Below, piece after piece: positions 22,301-34,456 of a stretch of DNA of 64,000 bases. The notes beneath the pieces were generated by a model. That model searched no databases. It was not told the DNA's origin and saw nothing but the letters and a program-made list of their open reading frames with translations. The translations under genes were made by a program, and so were the position numbers. Every line of letters begins with the position of its first letter. Positions within the stretch are counted from its first letter, which is position 1. Origin of the DNA: Pleodorina starrii (taxonomy: Eukaryota; Chlorophyta; Chlorophyceae; Chlamydomonadales; Volvocaceae); contig BRXU01000026.1 of assembly GCA_030267565.1 (NCBI GenBank), positions 1,240,001 to 1,304,000 on the forward strand. The letters run 5' to 3'.

Positions 22301-25300
22301 GCATCGAGGACTCCCTTCCGTCGCCCTCCGGTAGCGGGACCTTACAGGCCCCTTACAGCACAACCTTCTTCCAGGCACCCTTCGAGCGCCCTTCGGGCGT
22401 CCCGGGCACACCCCCTTGATCCGCCACGTCACGGCGCCGCCGCACCGGCGCCACTCACACGACCACACTACCACACGCACACGCACACCATCGCCCCTCC
22501 TCTTTCCACCCCCACTCGCACCCGTTCCCTTGCCAACCCTCCCGTCTCCATCCTCCTCCCACACGCCCTCACTGCCGCCCCCCCTCTGGACTGCTGTGTC
22601 GTTACACGGCAGTGACACGCTGTTCGTGCGGGCGGCGCGGAGGGTGGGCGGTGGCGCGGAGCTCACGGTGTCGTACTTGCCCGTCGGCAGCGGATACGGC
22701 GACGTGTACGACGACGGCGATGTGTACGACAGTGATGACGGCGACGACGGCGGCGACGGCGGCGGTACGGCGGCGGCAACGCTGCTGTCTCCGCTGGCGG
22801 ACCGGCGGGGCGCTTTGGAGGAGCTGCGCGGGTTTGTGTGCAGCTGCAGCAGGTGTACGGCAGAGGAGTCGTTGGTGGGTTGTCGTTGGGTGTTAGTTGG
22901 GGGTGGTTGGGCTGCCGTACTCGCGCTGGGCTCGTTGGGCCTGTGCCGCTGTGCGTGATGATGATGATGATGAGGATAGGGGTTGGGCCCTTACCAAATG
23001 GGTACGATGGGATAATGCCCTTCTTCTACCCGATTATACCTTCCTTATCCCCCGGCCCCCAACCCAACCCAATCACGGTGTTCTCCCCCATCCACACACA
23101 TCCACACACACCTCAACACGCAGGACCCCAAGCTCCGAGCTCTGATGGCGGACATTTCGGAGGGAGTGGCGGCGCTGAGGGGCGACCTCCGGGTGAGCAG
23201 TTGGGAGTTGGGAGTTGCGGCGGTTGGCGGTTGGGAGGTTTTGGAGACCTGCAGTGGGTCTTAAACGTGATACTGCGTTCTGGGAATTTGCCTTTGAAGA
23301 AGCAGTCTGTCTGTCTGTCTGTCTGGCGTCGTGGGGACGGAGGGAGCGGGGACGGGGGGCCTATCTTCCTTCTGGTAACCCGTACCTTGATTATTGGATC
23401 CTTTTCGTCTCCAAATGCCAAGCAAGCCAGCCAGCCAGCCAGTCTGCTTCTTTGGCTTAAATGTTCCGGCCCCTGTTTTTCCCTTTGCCCTCCTCTCCCC
23501 TCCCCTCTGTCTCTCCTTCCCGCTGTCTCTTGCGTCTCGGATCGGGTCGGCTGCTGGTCGGATCGGATCGGGCGGGGGTGGGCTGGGTGGGGCTGGGATA
23601 TGAGCCGCAGACGGCGCTCGCGCTGGCGGAATTGGACGAGGAGGGCGACGAGGGCGAGGGCGAGGAGGAGGGAGAGGGAGATGTGGAGGAGGCTGTTGCT
23701 GCCGCTCCTGATGCAGGGCGGGCGCGGGGCGGAAGCGCGGCGGCTACCCGAAGCGGCGGTGCGCAGGACAAGCAGCAGCGGCAGCAGCAGCAGCAGCGGC
23801 GTGAGGAGGAGGAGGCGGAGGAAGGCGAGGAGGAGGAGGAGGAGGAGGGGGAGGGCGGCAGCCGATGGCGGCAAATGGTCGGCAGGTGGGTTGGGTTGGG
23901 TTGGGTTGGGTTGGGTTGGGTTGGGCGGATGGGGGAAGAGCCCTTCCGTTGCTCAAACAGACCAACTGGGGGGGGCAGGCAGTTTGTGGTTGCTGCAAGG
24001 CATGGTAACGGATGAGGCCCAACCCCACTCTCCCACAAACCCCCCTCCCTCCCTCCCTCCCACAACTCCCTCCCTCCCCCTCCCTCTCCCTCAGTGTTGT
24101 CGACCGAGCGGGTATGTATCTGGAGCTGATGGATGCCGCCATGGTCAAACTAAAACTCACTCCGGCGCAACAGATCACCGCGCAGGTCGGTGGATGTGTG
24201 TATGTGTGTGCGTGCGTTTGTATGTTGGGGGGGGGGGAAATGGGAGAGGCAGAGGGGTGGAGGGACAGTTCGGTCTCGCCCTCACAACTTACCCAAGGGG
24301 GGCAGCAGAAGGGGGGGAGGGGGGAAGTGCGGTGCTCTTTCATCGGGAGGGGGCCCCTACAGGGAACGGAAACGGGAACTGGCTCTATCGGGACCCGGCT
24401 ATATCGCCGGCTCGTTTGATTTTGTTTGTTTTGTTTTTCGTTAAACCACACCACACTCGCATTCGCACTCGCATTCGCACCTACCACCCCGGAGGAGGTT
24501 GACCCCAGCACCCGTCCAGCGTCCGTCCATCCGGATCTCCCTCCCTCCCCCGGCTCCGGCCTATACGTGGATAACCCCCCCCATATATCTGTCCCTCCCC
24601 TCATCCATCCATCTGTCCCTCTCCCCCCATATATCCGCCCGCCCCCCCCCCTCCCCAGTCCGCGGTGGCCCCGCTGTACACGGTGTTGTGGGCGGCACTG
24701 GGCTCCCGGGGGGAGCTGGAGCCGCGGTTGGCGGAGGTGATGGGGGCGCTGGTGGGGGAGGTGGCGCCAGGGTCGGCGGACCACGTGTGGTGGAGCGAGG
24801 TGGCGCGGGAGACGGCAGAGGTGGGTGGGGAGGGGGGAGCGGGGCGGGGGCGGGCGGGTGAAGAGGAAAGGGGAAGGGGGCGGGGCCCCTCCGCCGGGCG
24901 AGGAGTATGTGTATGTGGGGAGCGGGCGGGGGAAGGGGCGATTGCGGTGCTGCTGTGTGGCTGGGCTCGACAGTGTGTGTGGGGGGGGGCGGAAGGATTG
25001 GAGGGGGGAGGGAGGAAAAAGGGGGTTGCGGCGAGGCGCTGCAAACCTGCATGTTCTCCCCGTCAGCACTGCGCAGTGGCAAAGTGACAGAACAGCCTGA
25101 CAAGTGACAGTCTGGCAAGTGACAATGGTGACCCGGTTGTTGTTGGTCTGCGTCGGTGTGCGTTTGTTTGTGTGTTGCTGTGTTTGTGTTTGCGCCCTCA
25201 GATGATTGTGGCAGAGGAGGAGGCCGCGGAGGAGGCGCCCGTCGTCCGACGAGGAGGCGGAGGCGGAGGTGGTTTTTCTCGGCCGCAGGACGACCGAGTC

Positions 25301-25711
25301 ACTATCGCCGATAAGGCCTGCTACAGAGCTTTCGGAGTCAGGTGAGTCTGTTTTTATGTACACACATATATCTGTAATAGTACATACACACTGTGTGAGT
25401 GTTTGTGTGGTGGTGGTGGTGGTGGGGGGGGCCTCGGGGATGGATGGAAAGAGGGGCAGGCTACTGGGGGGGAGTATGGACTCGAAGGAGGGGCCCTGAG
25501 GGAGAGACCCCGTCGTGAGCTGTCACTGCTGATGGGATGGGATGTGATGGCGCCATCATTACATTCCACCCTTTCCTTCCCTGCACCTGATCCGTCGGAT
25601 TGCCCGCGCGTGCCTCTTGTGTTGTACGGCAGGTACGGCCCGCTCAGCCGGGGGGTGTACCGCCAGCTGCTGGCGGCTCGGCGGCGGCGGGAGGACGAGC
25701 AGCAGCAGTAG
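19304..25711 (+). CDS. SET-domain protein (SMYD-like lysine methyltransferase family), 12 exons
   Basis: Exons: 19304-19925, 20060-20264, 20716-20899, 21432-21488, 21964-22238, 22613-22874, 23124-23192, 23611-23885, 24095-24185, 24659-24820, 25202-25341, 25633-25711. They join in frame to 806 residues. An alternative in-frame ATG exists at about 19400. A disordered Ala/Ser/Pro-rich N-terminus (to about residue 190) precedes GRGLITTRTVQPGELLL, the opening strand of a SET domain. After a Gln-rich insert come SLLNHSCIPNTV (about 432-443), the NHSC cofactor and substrate motif, and GAELTVSYL, the ELxxxY motif. A Cys triad FVCSCSRC follows, a post-SET zinc site. An acidic Glu-rich stretch (about 570-640) and a helical C-terminus follow. 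No MYND finger is seen. Likely a cytosolic or nuclear protein-lysine methyltransferase; the substrate is unknown. Confidence 0.85.
23885..23930 (+). repeat. GGGTT microsatellite at a 5' splice site
   Basis: A run of GGTTGGGTTGGG units starts at the donor of intron 8 of the SET-domain gene (exon ends 23885), so the splice donor GTGGGTTG is part of the repeat edge. Confidence 0.75.
24551..24580 (+). repeat. Intronic dispersed repeat, short copy (GGCCTATACGTGGATAAC family)
   Basis: Only the terminal 30 bases of the family are present (CGGCTCCGGCCTATACGTGG and on). It lies gene-sense in intron 9 of the SET-domain gene (24186-24658), 79 bases before the acceptor and followed by a C/T-rich tract. 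Confidence 0.8.
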
Positions 25712-26221
25712 GGCTGGAGAGGGAGAGAAGGAGGGGAGGAGGGGGAGGGAGAGGGCGTGTTATGTTATGGCACACACATCCCTTTTGGGGGTTTCATGGC
25801 GCTGCGGGGGCCTGATGGCGAACGAGTGAGCAGTTGACAAAAGAGAAGCGCTGGGTTGGGCCGGATGGGGTTGTGTGTGTGTGTGTGCAGGGAGGGGGAA
25901 AGAGGCCTGGTCCCCGGAGGGAGGAGGAGTAGCGATCCGAAGAAGACGGTGACGGCAGGACGGAAGGGAGTGGGCTGGACTAACGGAGGTGGAGGCGGAG
26001 GCGGTGGAGGAGATGGAGGTGGAGGATGAACTTTGGCAAGGGGCGGGGCTACACACTGTACTGTACGGGGCCGCCGCCGCCATCCATCGGGGATGTCCCC
26101 TCGGAGCCTAACCCCGCAGTGCACACCAGTTGGAGAGGGACGGACGTGTACGCAGTAACAGGGTCTACTCCCTTACCGACTGCCCGGCCCTCCCGGGGGT
26201 CATCACGCTCTGCATCCCACT

Positions 26222-26380
26222 TACCTACCTACCTACCTACCTACCTACCTACCTACCTACCTACCGTACCCACCCAGTACCCACCCAGTACCCACCCAGT
26301 ACCCACCCAGTACCCACCCAGTACCCACCCAGTACCCACCCAGTACCCACCCAGTACCCACCCAGTACCCACCCAGCTGC
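26222..26380 (+). repeat. TACC microsatellite merging into an 11-bp tandem array
   Basis: About ten TACC units (26222-26265) run into about ten perfect units of CAGTACCCACC (26270-26378). There are no spacers of variable sequence, so it is a simple tandem repeat and not a CRISPR array. Confidence 0.9.
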
Positions 26381-27532
26381 ACTGCGCCTCGCCAGTGGCC
26401 ACCTCGCCATCAAAGGGACGATGCAGGAGTTGGGGGAGTCCAGACAACTGACGGGACGGGAGGGGGTGCCCGAACAGCAGCACACCACTGCAGATGCGCA
26501 GTAACACCACCACCACCACCAGCAGCAGCAGAACACCTACACCTACTGGAAGTGGGTGATGATGGGGGGAGTGGAGTGGAGTGGAGTGGCTGTGTGTAGC
26601 GTGTGTTTCCGCGTTTGGCTGTTTCTCCCACTGTCCGATCTGGTTGGTTTCCGGTTCCTTGAGTCCAAATGGCAAGAGGGGGGGGGGGAAATGGGCCAAA
26701 CCGCCTGTCCGCGCTGGAATTAAAATATCACCGAGGCACCGAATGAAGCCACAGACAGAACCCACATGAGGCGGAAGGGGTCACCTCTCCTGCAGACAGA
26801 CAGGCTGGGTACAGAGGGAGGGACCTCTCTGTAAATTGAAATTGGGAGGCCGCGTGGGACCACCGGGCGGTAGGTGGAAGCCAACCAACCATGCAGGACT
26901 ATGTCCCCTGATGTCCCCGCTTGTAGCTGATTCAGCTGTGTGCTGCTCATTTGTTTTGCTCACTTGCTGTAAGAACCCCTAGTTGCTTTTGTTTGTTTGG
27001 GGGACTCCCCATCGCCAGAAATCAACAACCAAACCAAACCAGGCCAGATCAGGTCAGGTCAGGTCAGCGGTGATTATTTACCGCAACACGGCGGTGAGCT
27101 GCAACTGGATGGGTCCTCGCTCTGCTGCAAAGCGGTTACCGGTACCGAAATGCAACACGCAGATTTCTGAAGGTAGGGCTCCCGGAGTCCGACGCTGCGT
27201 GCGCGAGCGAGCCATCCATGGATCCAAACTAACGCGGCCGCAACGGATACCACGTTACATGCCAACCGCCACACGAACCGCCAACGTACACACATGCACG
27301 AGCTCTGAAACTTGCGTGACAACCCAAATGACGAACATAGAGAATGGGCTTGGGGTTTTATTATTACCGCAAACAAAAACGATACGGCACACGTCAGCTG
27401 GCGGCGGCCAGTCTTGCTCTAGGTACCGTATATGCACATGAACATGCCGGCATGCGGACACGGTATCGGTAGGTGGTGCGGATGCGCACCCGCAGCCCCC
27501 CCAAACCCAGCAATCACGTGGTGCCAGTGGTG

Positions 27533-27550
27533 GGGGGTTATCCACGTATG
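27533..27550 (-). repeat. Dispersed repeat, short intergenic copy (ACGTGGATAACCCC)
   Basis: The reverse complement reads ATACGTGGATAACCCCCC, the 3' terminus of the intronic repeat family. This is the only copy seen outside an identified intron; it may lie within the 3' UTR of the M60 gene. Confidence 0.65.
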
Positions 27551-29310
27551 GGCGGGGGGGGCCTGCGGCGGATTTAGCAATGCCGGCCATTACATTGCGG
27601 GGGCGGGGCGGGCGCCATCCCCCGCCTTGGCCTGTCTTGAGGTGGGGGAGTTTCGTTCAGCGGGTTTCCAAATCAACCACCTGGGGCCGTCCTCCCCCAC
27701 CCCCACATCCAGCGCCGCCGCCGCCCGTGCGTCCAGGCCCGTCCGCCGTCCGACCGCTTTGCTGGACGGACATCTGGAAGGGGGAGGAGGGGTCGCCCGC
27801 GGTTGCGAGACATTCATGTAAAACATATAACGCTAAGAACCGCAAGAACTCGCGACTTTTGATCAGATCATTTGCAAGTCGCAAGCATAGCTCTACGCAC
27901 GCACCGCACCGCGCCAAGGTGGCTCACGCGCGTTTGCTAAAAACAGATAATAGTTAGTTCAGAATCGCTGTATGTATGTGCGCGTCATAGCTAGAGCTAC
28001 ATGCGATTTCATATCAGCAGCACTGCCCAATAAGACGCCTAAACAACCGCAAACTCGCCCACCAAGCAGACAGGGCAGGCAGACAGACAAACAGGCGTAT
28101 CGATGAATGACCGATACGCGAGGCATGGGCCTAAGACCATGTGTGAAGAAGCAGCGGTCCCAAGGTGTCGTGCATGCACGTGTACCGTACGACCGCTGCT
28201 GCTGCTGCTGCCACCATACGCAATTATTGGAGTTCCTGAATCCTGATACTAATACTGATATATACCGACGGACGCCCAATCGCTCAATCCCTTCTGGCGC
28301 ATATCGCAGCGCCGTCACCGAGCCAAGAGCTCAATAACAACAACAAAAACCCCAGCAAACCGACAAACCGACAACAAACCGACAAAAGGCAGCTCAAGGG
28401 TCTCCCGGGATGGCGGCTCACTCGCCCACAAACCGCGGAGGCGGCGGCGCCGCCAGTCAACAGCGGCCCGCCCGTACCACGTGTTGCCGTACTGTTATAC
28501 GTAATGGCGTGGCCCCGGCTTCCGTACCGTGCACGACGTACTGCAGGCCGCCGCGGCGCCCCCGCACGGCCCTACCTCCACCTCCACCACCTCCCATCCC
28601 ACCCCCTCTGCCCCACCGACCCACCCACCCACCCACCCGGCCATTCGTCCGCTCTGGCGGACTGAGTTCGACTCCACCCGTCGAGTTCGTAACCAACATC
28701 ACCACCACCACCACCACCACCACCACCAACACACGTTAATTGCCATCTGCGCAGCAATACACAGCAGGGCGGGATCGCACGCGTGCGCTGTCTTTGGGCG
28801 GCACGGGTTTCTCCAACACACAAACACACGCATGCAGCGCAACGCAACGCACATTGCATTGGCGCACGTAACCCCCCTTCTCTACTCTACCCCACCACCC
28901 CCGCCCTCCCCCCCGCCCCGGCGTGGGCGCACGGTCGGTTGCCCTCCCCCGCTGTCGCGTCATTGAGCCCGCCCGAGGCCCCGACCCGACCCGGCCCCGA
29001 CCGCTCGGCTGGTTGGGTGGGTGGCTGTGCGGTTTCACGTCCCCCCCCTCCCGCCGCGGGCACCAGATAGTAGATATACGGATGCGGACCTTTGGGCCCC
29101 TGACTCGTACGGCAGGCAAGGTTGATCAGGTACGGGGCCATCCCCCGCCCCCCCGGGAACCATGCCGGCACATACGTACACACACATACACACACACCCC
29201 GACCTGAATCGAAGGGTGACTGGATGGATGGACGGATGGACGGATGAGCGGATGCATTACGCGGCTGCGGCGGCGGCTGCGGCGGCGGTGGCTGCGACAG
29301 CGGCAGCCCC

Positions 29311-32300
29311 CTAGAAGGCCCTCGTGGCCGTGGGCCGGAGGGTGCATGACATGCAGGCGGCCCGGGCAGCCGGGGTGTCCAGCCTGAAGCAATCGGCACA
29401 GGCCTGGGCGCCCAGCCCGCCGGCGGCGACGCAGTCAAAGCACTGCTTGCGGGCATCGCGCCAGTCGGGCAGACACCGGGTGGCCTGCGTGCGGCGTGCC
29501 GTGTATGGGCGTGTGTATGCGTGTGTGTGACATGGCGGGGGCCGAGGGGCAAGGGTGAGGGGGGACGAGTGAGATAAGAGTCAAAGAGAGGGGCAAGCTG
29601 ACGCCCATAATGATAAGGATGACGAGAAGGGGTTTATCAGAATATCTCGTCAAAGTGGCCCTCTCAATGGGGCCCAGATCTCGCCGGTATGTTGGAGGGT
29701 GCTTGTCTGGGAGGATATACGACTAGATACGTGTCATACACACCCTCCCTCCCTCTCCCCTCCCTCCCCCCCTTCCTGCCCTCCGGGTCGCACCTCGATG
29801 CATCGCCCGCACGCCCATCCATCCGCGGTGGCCTGCACGCATGTGGAGCACTCCCGAGCCAGCTGCGGGTCGGTTCCCACATTGGCCACATTGGCACACA
29901 GCATGGAGCAGGCCCACGAGGAGCCTGAGGGGGGGGTTGAGGGTGGGTGAGGGGGCGGGTGAGTGGGTGGGTGGGTGGGTGGGTGGGTGAGAGGGCGGGG
30001 TGAGGGGTTGGTATGGAGAGGTATCCCGCTTTCCCCTGGCCTGCTTTTGCCGTTGCTCGTTTGCTGACGTTTAATGACACTCCCCCTGGGGCGGGAGGCC
30101 CGTATGCTCCTTCCTCCACGACGTGTGTCACATCAAGGCCTTCGATTACGCCCTCTCCGTAACGAAAGCGTACACACACATACACACATCCCACGCACGC
30201 ACACATACACCCCCCCACACACACACACACGCACACAAGCGGGTCTTCTTACCCTTGGGCGCCGCTCCCGGCACGCACTCCGACATGCAAATATCCTGTA
30301 CGGCAGGATCCGTTGTGCCGTACCGCGCGCACTCGTGGCACACAAACGGATTGGCGGCGACGGCGGCGGCGCCGTCGGGCTGGAGGCGCATCGCCGTCAC
30401 ACAGGCACCGCAGGAGGTGGCGTTGGTAATGTTGGGGGCGCGCTGGCACTTGACGCAGGCGGCGTCGTACGGCGCACACGTGATCGGCGGCCGCGCCAAT
30501 GGCGGCGGCGGCGAGGGCGCCGGCGGTGACGGCGGCGTCGGCGGTGGCGGCGAGGGCGACGGCGGCGGGGACGGCGACGGCGGCAGCGGCGACGGCGACG
30601 GCGGCGGGGAGGGCGACGGCGGCCGCGGCGACGGCGCCGGCGGCGGGGACGGCGAGGGGGGCAGCGGCGACGGCGCCGGGGGGTAGGAGGTGGCGGGCGC
30701 GGGGCTGGGGGGCTGCGGGGGGCTGCGGGGGGAGAGGGACACATACACATACACACACACGCACACAAACAAGCGGAGTCCGTGTCAAGACCTAGTTTGG
30801 GATGAAGGCCTACGGTAGCACCACGTGTATAGCACCACTACGGCAGTGTACGGCAACAGCCTCATCAAATACGGCAGTGTGTTGCTGGGTTGAGGAGCAG
30901 GGCGATGGCGGCGGCGGTGGCGGTGGCGCCGTCAGGCAGACGGAGGCGGGGTTGCGGGCACACACCACACGTCACTTAAAACCATCTGGACTGTCGTAAG
31001 CTGTCGTACTCTGTAACCCCAACCCATCCCCACTCACCCCCCCACCCTCCCTGGGCTACCTGAGAGGGTTCGCAGTCCACTCCGGCAGCCCCGAGGTCGC
31101 ATTGAGTGTTCGGTTGGAGACGGGGAAGCCCCAGGTGCGGTAGAAGGGAACCAGGTTCACGCCTGCCAGGATGAGTGTGTGTGTGCACGTGTGTGTGTGC
31201 GTATTGAGGGTGGTGGGTGGGTTGGGGGTTTTTGAGGAGCGTAAACCAAGAGGAGGAGGTGGTGGTGGTGGTGGTGGTGAGGGGGGGAACACCAATGTAG
31301 AGAAGCTAGCGCGACTTGACCCGCAACCCGCCCTCTGGTCACTCCAGCCCTCAAGCCCTCCAACCAAGAAATCGCGACTTGTCGCCCCACTTCGCGCGCA
31401 TACCGTACGATACCCACCCAGCCACCCACCCACCCAGCCACCCACCCACCCAGCCACCCATCCAGCCACCCACCCAGCCACCCAGCCAGCCACCCAGCCA
31501 CCCACCCAGCCACCCACCCGCAATGGAGCTCGAGGTCTGAATGAAGCTCTGCACATTGTCGTCCTGCTCGCGCGGATGGGCGAGATTGAAGGCGGTTAAC
31601 GAGGGGGGGTGCCGAGGGGATTTGAAAGTCAGTGTAAAGAGGAGTGTGTCTATGTGTGTGTGTGGGGGGGGGGAGGGGCCAGTCAACAGCAAGGGGGGGG
31701 CCGTTTGGAGAGCGTGAAGGGCCGAGGGGGAGGTGCCATTAGGGGGAGGGGGTCCAAATTGGCGGGCGGTGTGGGAATGGGGAGTAATGAGGTTTAGGGT
31801 TTGGCGTCATGCCTTTCTTTCCTTCCAAGGTGACGGTTACAGTTACGGTTACGGTGACGGTTACGAACAGAGTTAGGACGCAAGCAGAATGGTTGGGAAT
31901 GGCGGCAATAGGTAATCACAGGTGTACGTTAACCGGCCTCCCAGATCGCGGTCGACAAAGACTGTTGACACATTCATGAAACGTACCGGCAGCGGGTAAC
32001 TGAAGTTCTGGTAGGTCTTGTACAGGTTCTTGTACAGATCCCAGCCAAAGCCATCCTTTAACTGCAGAGGGGGAGAAGGTGGGGGAGGTGAAGGAGGCGG
32101 AGGAGGAGTGGGGGAGGAGAGAATCAAGACAACATCGCAGCGAAGGACGGTGGAGGCGGCGGAGGTTGCGGAGGTTGGGGGGCGGGTGTGGTGACGCGTT
32201 TGGATGCTGGGGGAGGAGAGGGAGGGGGAGAGGGAGGGGGAGAGGGAGGGGGAGAGGGAGGGGGAGAGGGAGGACAGTGAACGGCGAGGGGGGGGGCGGG

Positions 32301-34177
32301 AAGTGCGGTGACGGCACATGTCGAGGAGGGGGAATGTGGCGAGGAGTGCGGATCAGGAGGGGTGGGTTGGGTTTTAGGGTTTTACACAAAGACACCCACC
32401 CACCCATCCCCACGCCCCCTGTGGGCCCACTCCTCCCCCGCCTCGCACCTCGCGCCTCGCGCCTCCCCTCCCCTCCCCTCCCCTCCCCGTATTCCATCCC
32501 CCTCATCTCATCTCACCTCATCTTGTAAATAGACAAACGGCAGTGAGACCATTCCCCCCACCCCGCCAGCCCACCCCGCCAGCCCACCCGGAGCATCTTG
32601 CACACACCCCTCCTCCCTCTTCCTCCACAAACCAAAACCCGTAAAACCCTAAAACCCAACCAACCCTAGCTCTGCTGACCTGCAGATACGTGTCCAGAGC
32701 CACCCAGACGCTCCAATCGTTTGTCCAATTAGCCCCCTTGGAGAAGTACGAGGCGCGGTTGGCGGCCCGGCCGGCCGGCGACACGGCGCCGTAGTTACCC
32801 CAGGCGGCCATGGGCACGCCCGTCTTCTCCTGCGCGGCGGGGAGGGGAGGGTCGACGGAGAACCCAGCGGCGGGTGTGTGTGTGGGGGGGTGGGTGAGAG
32901 GGGCGACGTTGGTGAACGGGCCCAGCGGCGGCGAGTTGGGGCGACAGAGGGGCGGCGCGGATGGAGGGGGGGATGGAAGGGTGGGAAGGGGAGGAGGTGG
33001 GTGGAGTGGGGTGGGCGGGAGGTGGGTGTATGTGGGGGGGGAGTTTGTGTGTGTGTGTGTGCAACCTTGCTTGCCTCTGCCTGACTGCGTGTCTGCCTGC
33101 CTGGCTGGCTGGCTGGCTGGCTGCCTGCCTGCCTGCCTGCCTTCCTGCTTCCCTGTATCCTAAACCCCTCAGGCGCCCTGCTCTTCCTCTCCTCCCCTCC
33201 CCTTCCCTTCCCTCCCCCTCCACCACGCCCCCTTCCCCCTCCACCCCCCCACCCACCCTCCCACCTCCCCTCCCCCCACCCCCCTCCACCCACCAGCGCA
33301 TACACAGTGAACAGGTTCACAAAGCTTTCCGTGGTGCCGCTGAACTGCATCTCACTCCATTGGTGGTTGTGGCCTAACTCGTGGAAGGGACCCCAGGCAC
33401 CGCTGGTCTGGAGGTAGGTCACATTCATGATCTCCTGAGGGGGCGGCGGAGGGGGAGGGGGATAGGGGGAGGGGGGAAAAGGGGAAGGGGGGGAAGGGAG
33501 GAAGGGGGGTGGTGAGGGGAAGGGGAGGAAGGGAGGGAGGGTGGTGAGGGGAAGGGGAGGAAGGGAGGGGGTGGGTGGGTTGGGGAGGCGAGTTGGGTTT
33601 TTGTCACTATGCTCTCGAGGGGGCAGCGAGGGGTCCTTTTCTGCCTGACTGCCTGACTCTGCAACGTCGCCGCAGCTCTCACGCTCTCACGCTCCCACGC
33701 TCCCACGCTCCCGCGCTCGTGCTCCAGACAAACCAAAAACATCGATATATCGACGACCCGCGTTGTTGACCTAGGTGATCATCATCAGAGCCCCCCTGCC
33801 GTACAATCCGTACAATCCGTACATTGTACACGCTCGAGGTGTCGTACGCCATGATGGGGTAGCCCGAGTGCATCCAGCCGGCGCTAATGTCCGCATCCAC
33901 CAGAAAGCGCTCTGCAGTACGGCAAGTGTACGACACACGTACAAAGCGTAGCGTACGGGATACCGTAAGGGCATGTGATTTGGGACGCGATGGGTGGATT
34001 GGGCGCGGAACGAAGCGCCATTTGCAAGGCAGAAAGCACACACGGCAGGCGAGAGCAGACGGGAGCAGAAGGGAGACGGCCGACGAGACGAGACGAGATG
34101 CAACGGAGGTTGGAGGACAACGAACAAGGAGCGGACAGCGGCGTCGAACAGAGAGGAAAAATGCTCCGCAGCGCTCC

Positions 34178-34216
<39 letters not shown>

Positions 34217-34398
34217 TCCCATACGCACACATACGCACACGCACACGCACACGCACACGCACATACATCACACACGTTCATTCGCAAAACGCCGCCTCCG
34301 ACCCTTCGCTGCTGCTGCTGCTGCTGCGGTTCATAATCACCTACACAACACACACGCATACACACCTTACACAAACGCGTAAACCTCCCCCTACTCGT

Positions 34399-34456
<58 letters not shown>

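Larger units (their letters stand above)
25712..29310. other. Convergent intergenic region between SET-domain and M60 peptidase genes
   Basis: Both neighbours end here, so the region should contain two 3' UTRs. TGTAA signals on the plus strand occur at about 26828, 26967 and 27816. On the minus strand (TTACA) they are at about 27256 and 27589. No gene is supported. It holds a TACC/11-bp tandem array (26222-26380), a dispersed repeat copy (27533-27550) and CAC microsatellites (28696-28730). Confidence 0.55.

Noticed and set aside
22838..24502. 554-codon plus-strand open frame overlapping the SET-domain gene
   Set aside because: It reads through introns in a frame different from the spliced, phase-consistent SET exons and is low in complexity.
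23744..25363. 539-codon minus-strand open frame
   Set aside because: Antisense shadow of GC-rich SET-gene exons; Pro/His-rich composition and no domain.
26222..26380. Regular short repeats resembling a CRISPR array
   Set aside because: Units are contiguous with no unique spacers, and the genome is eukaryotic.
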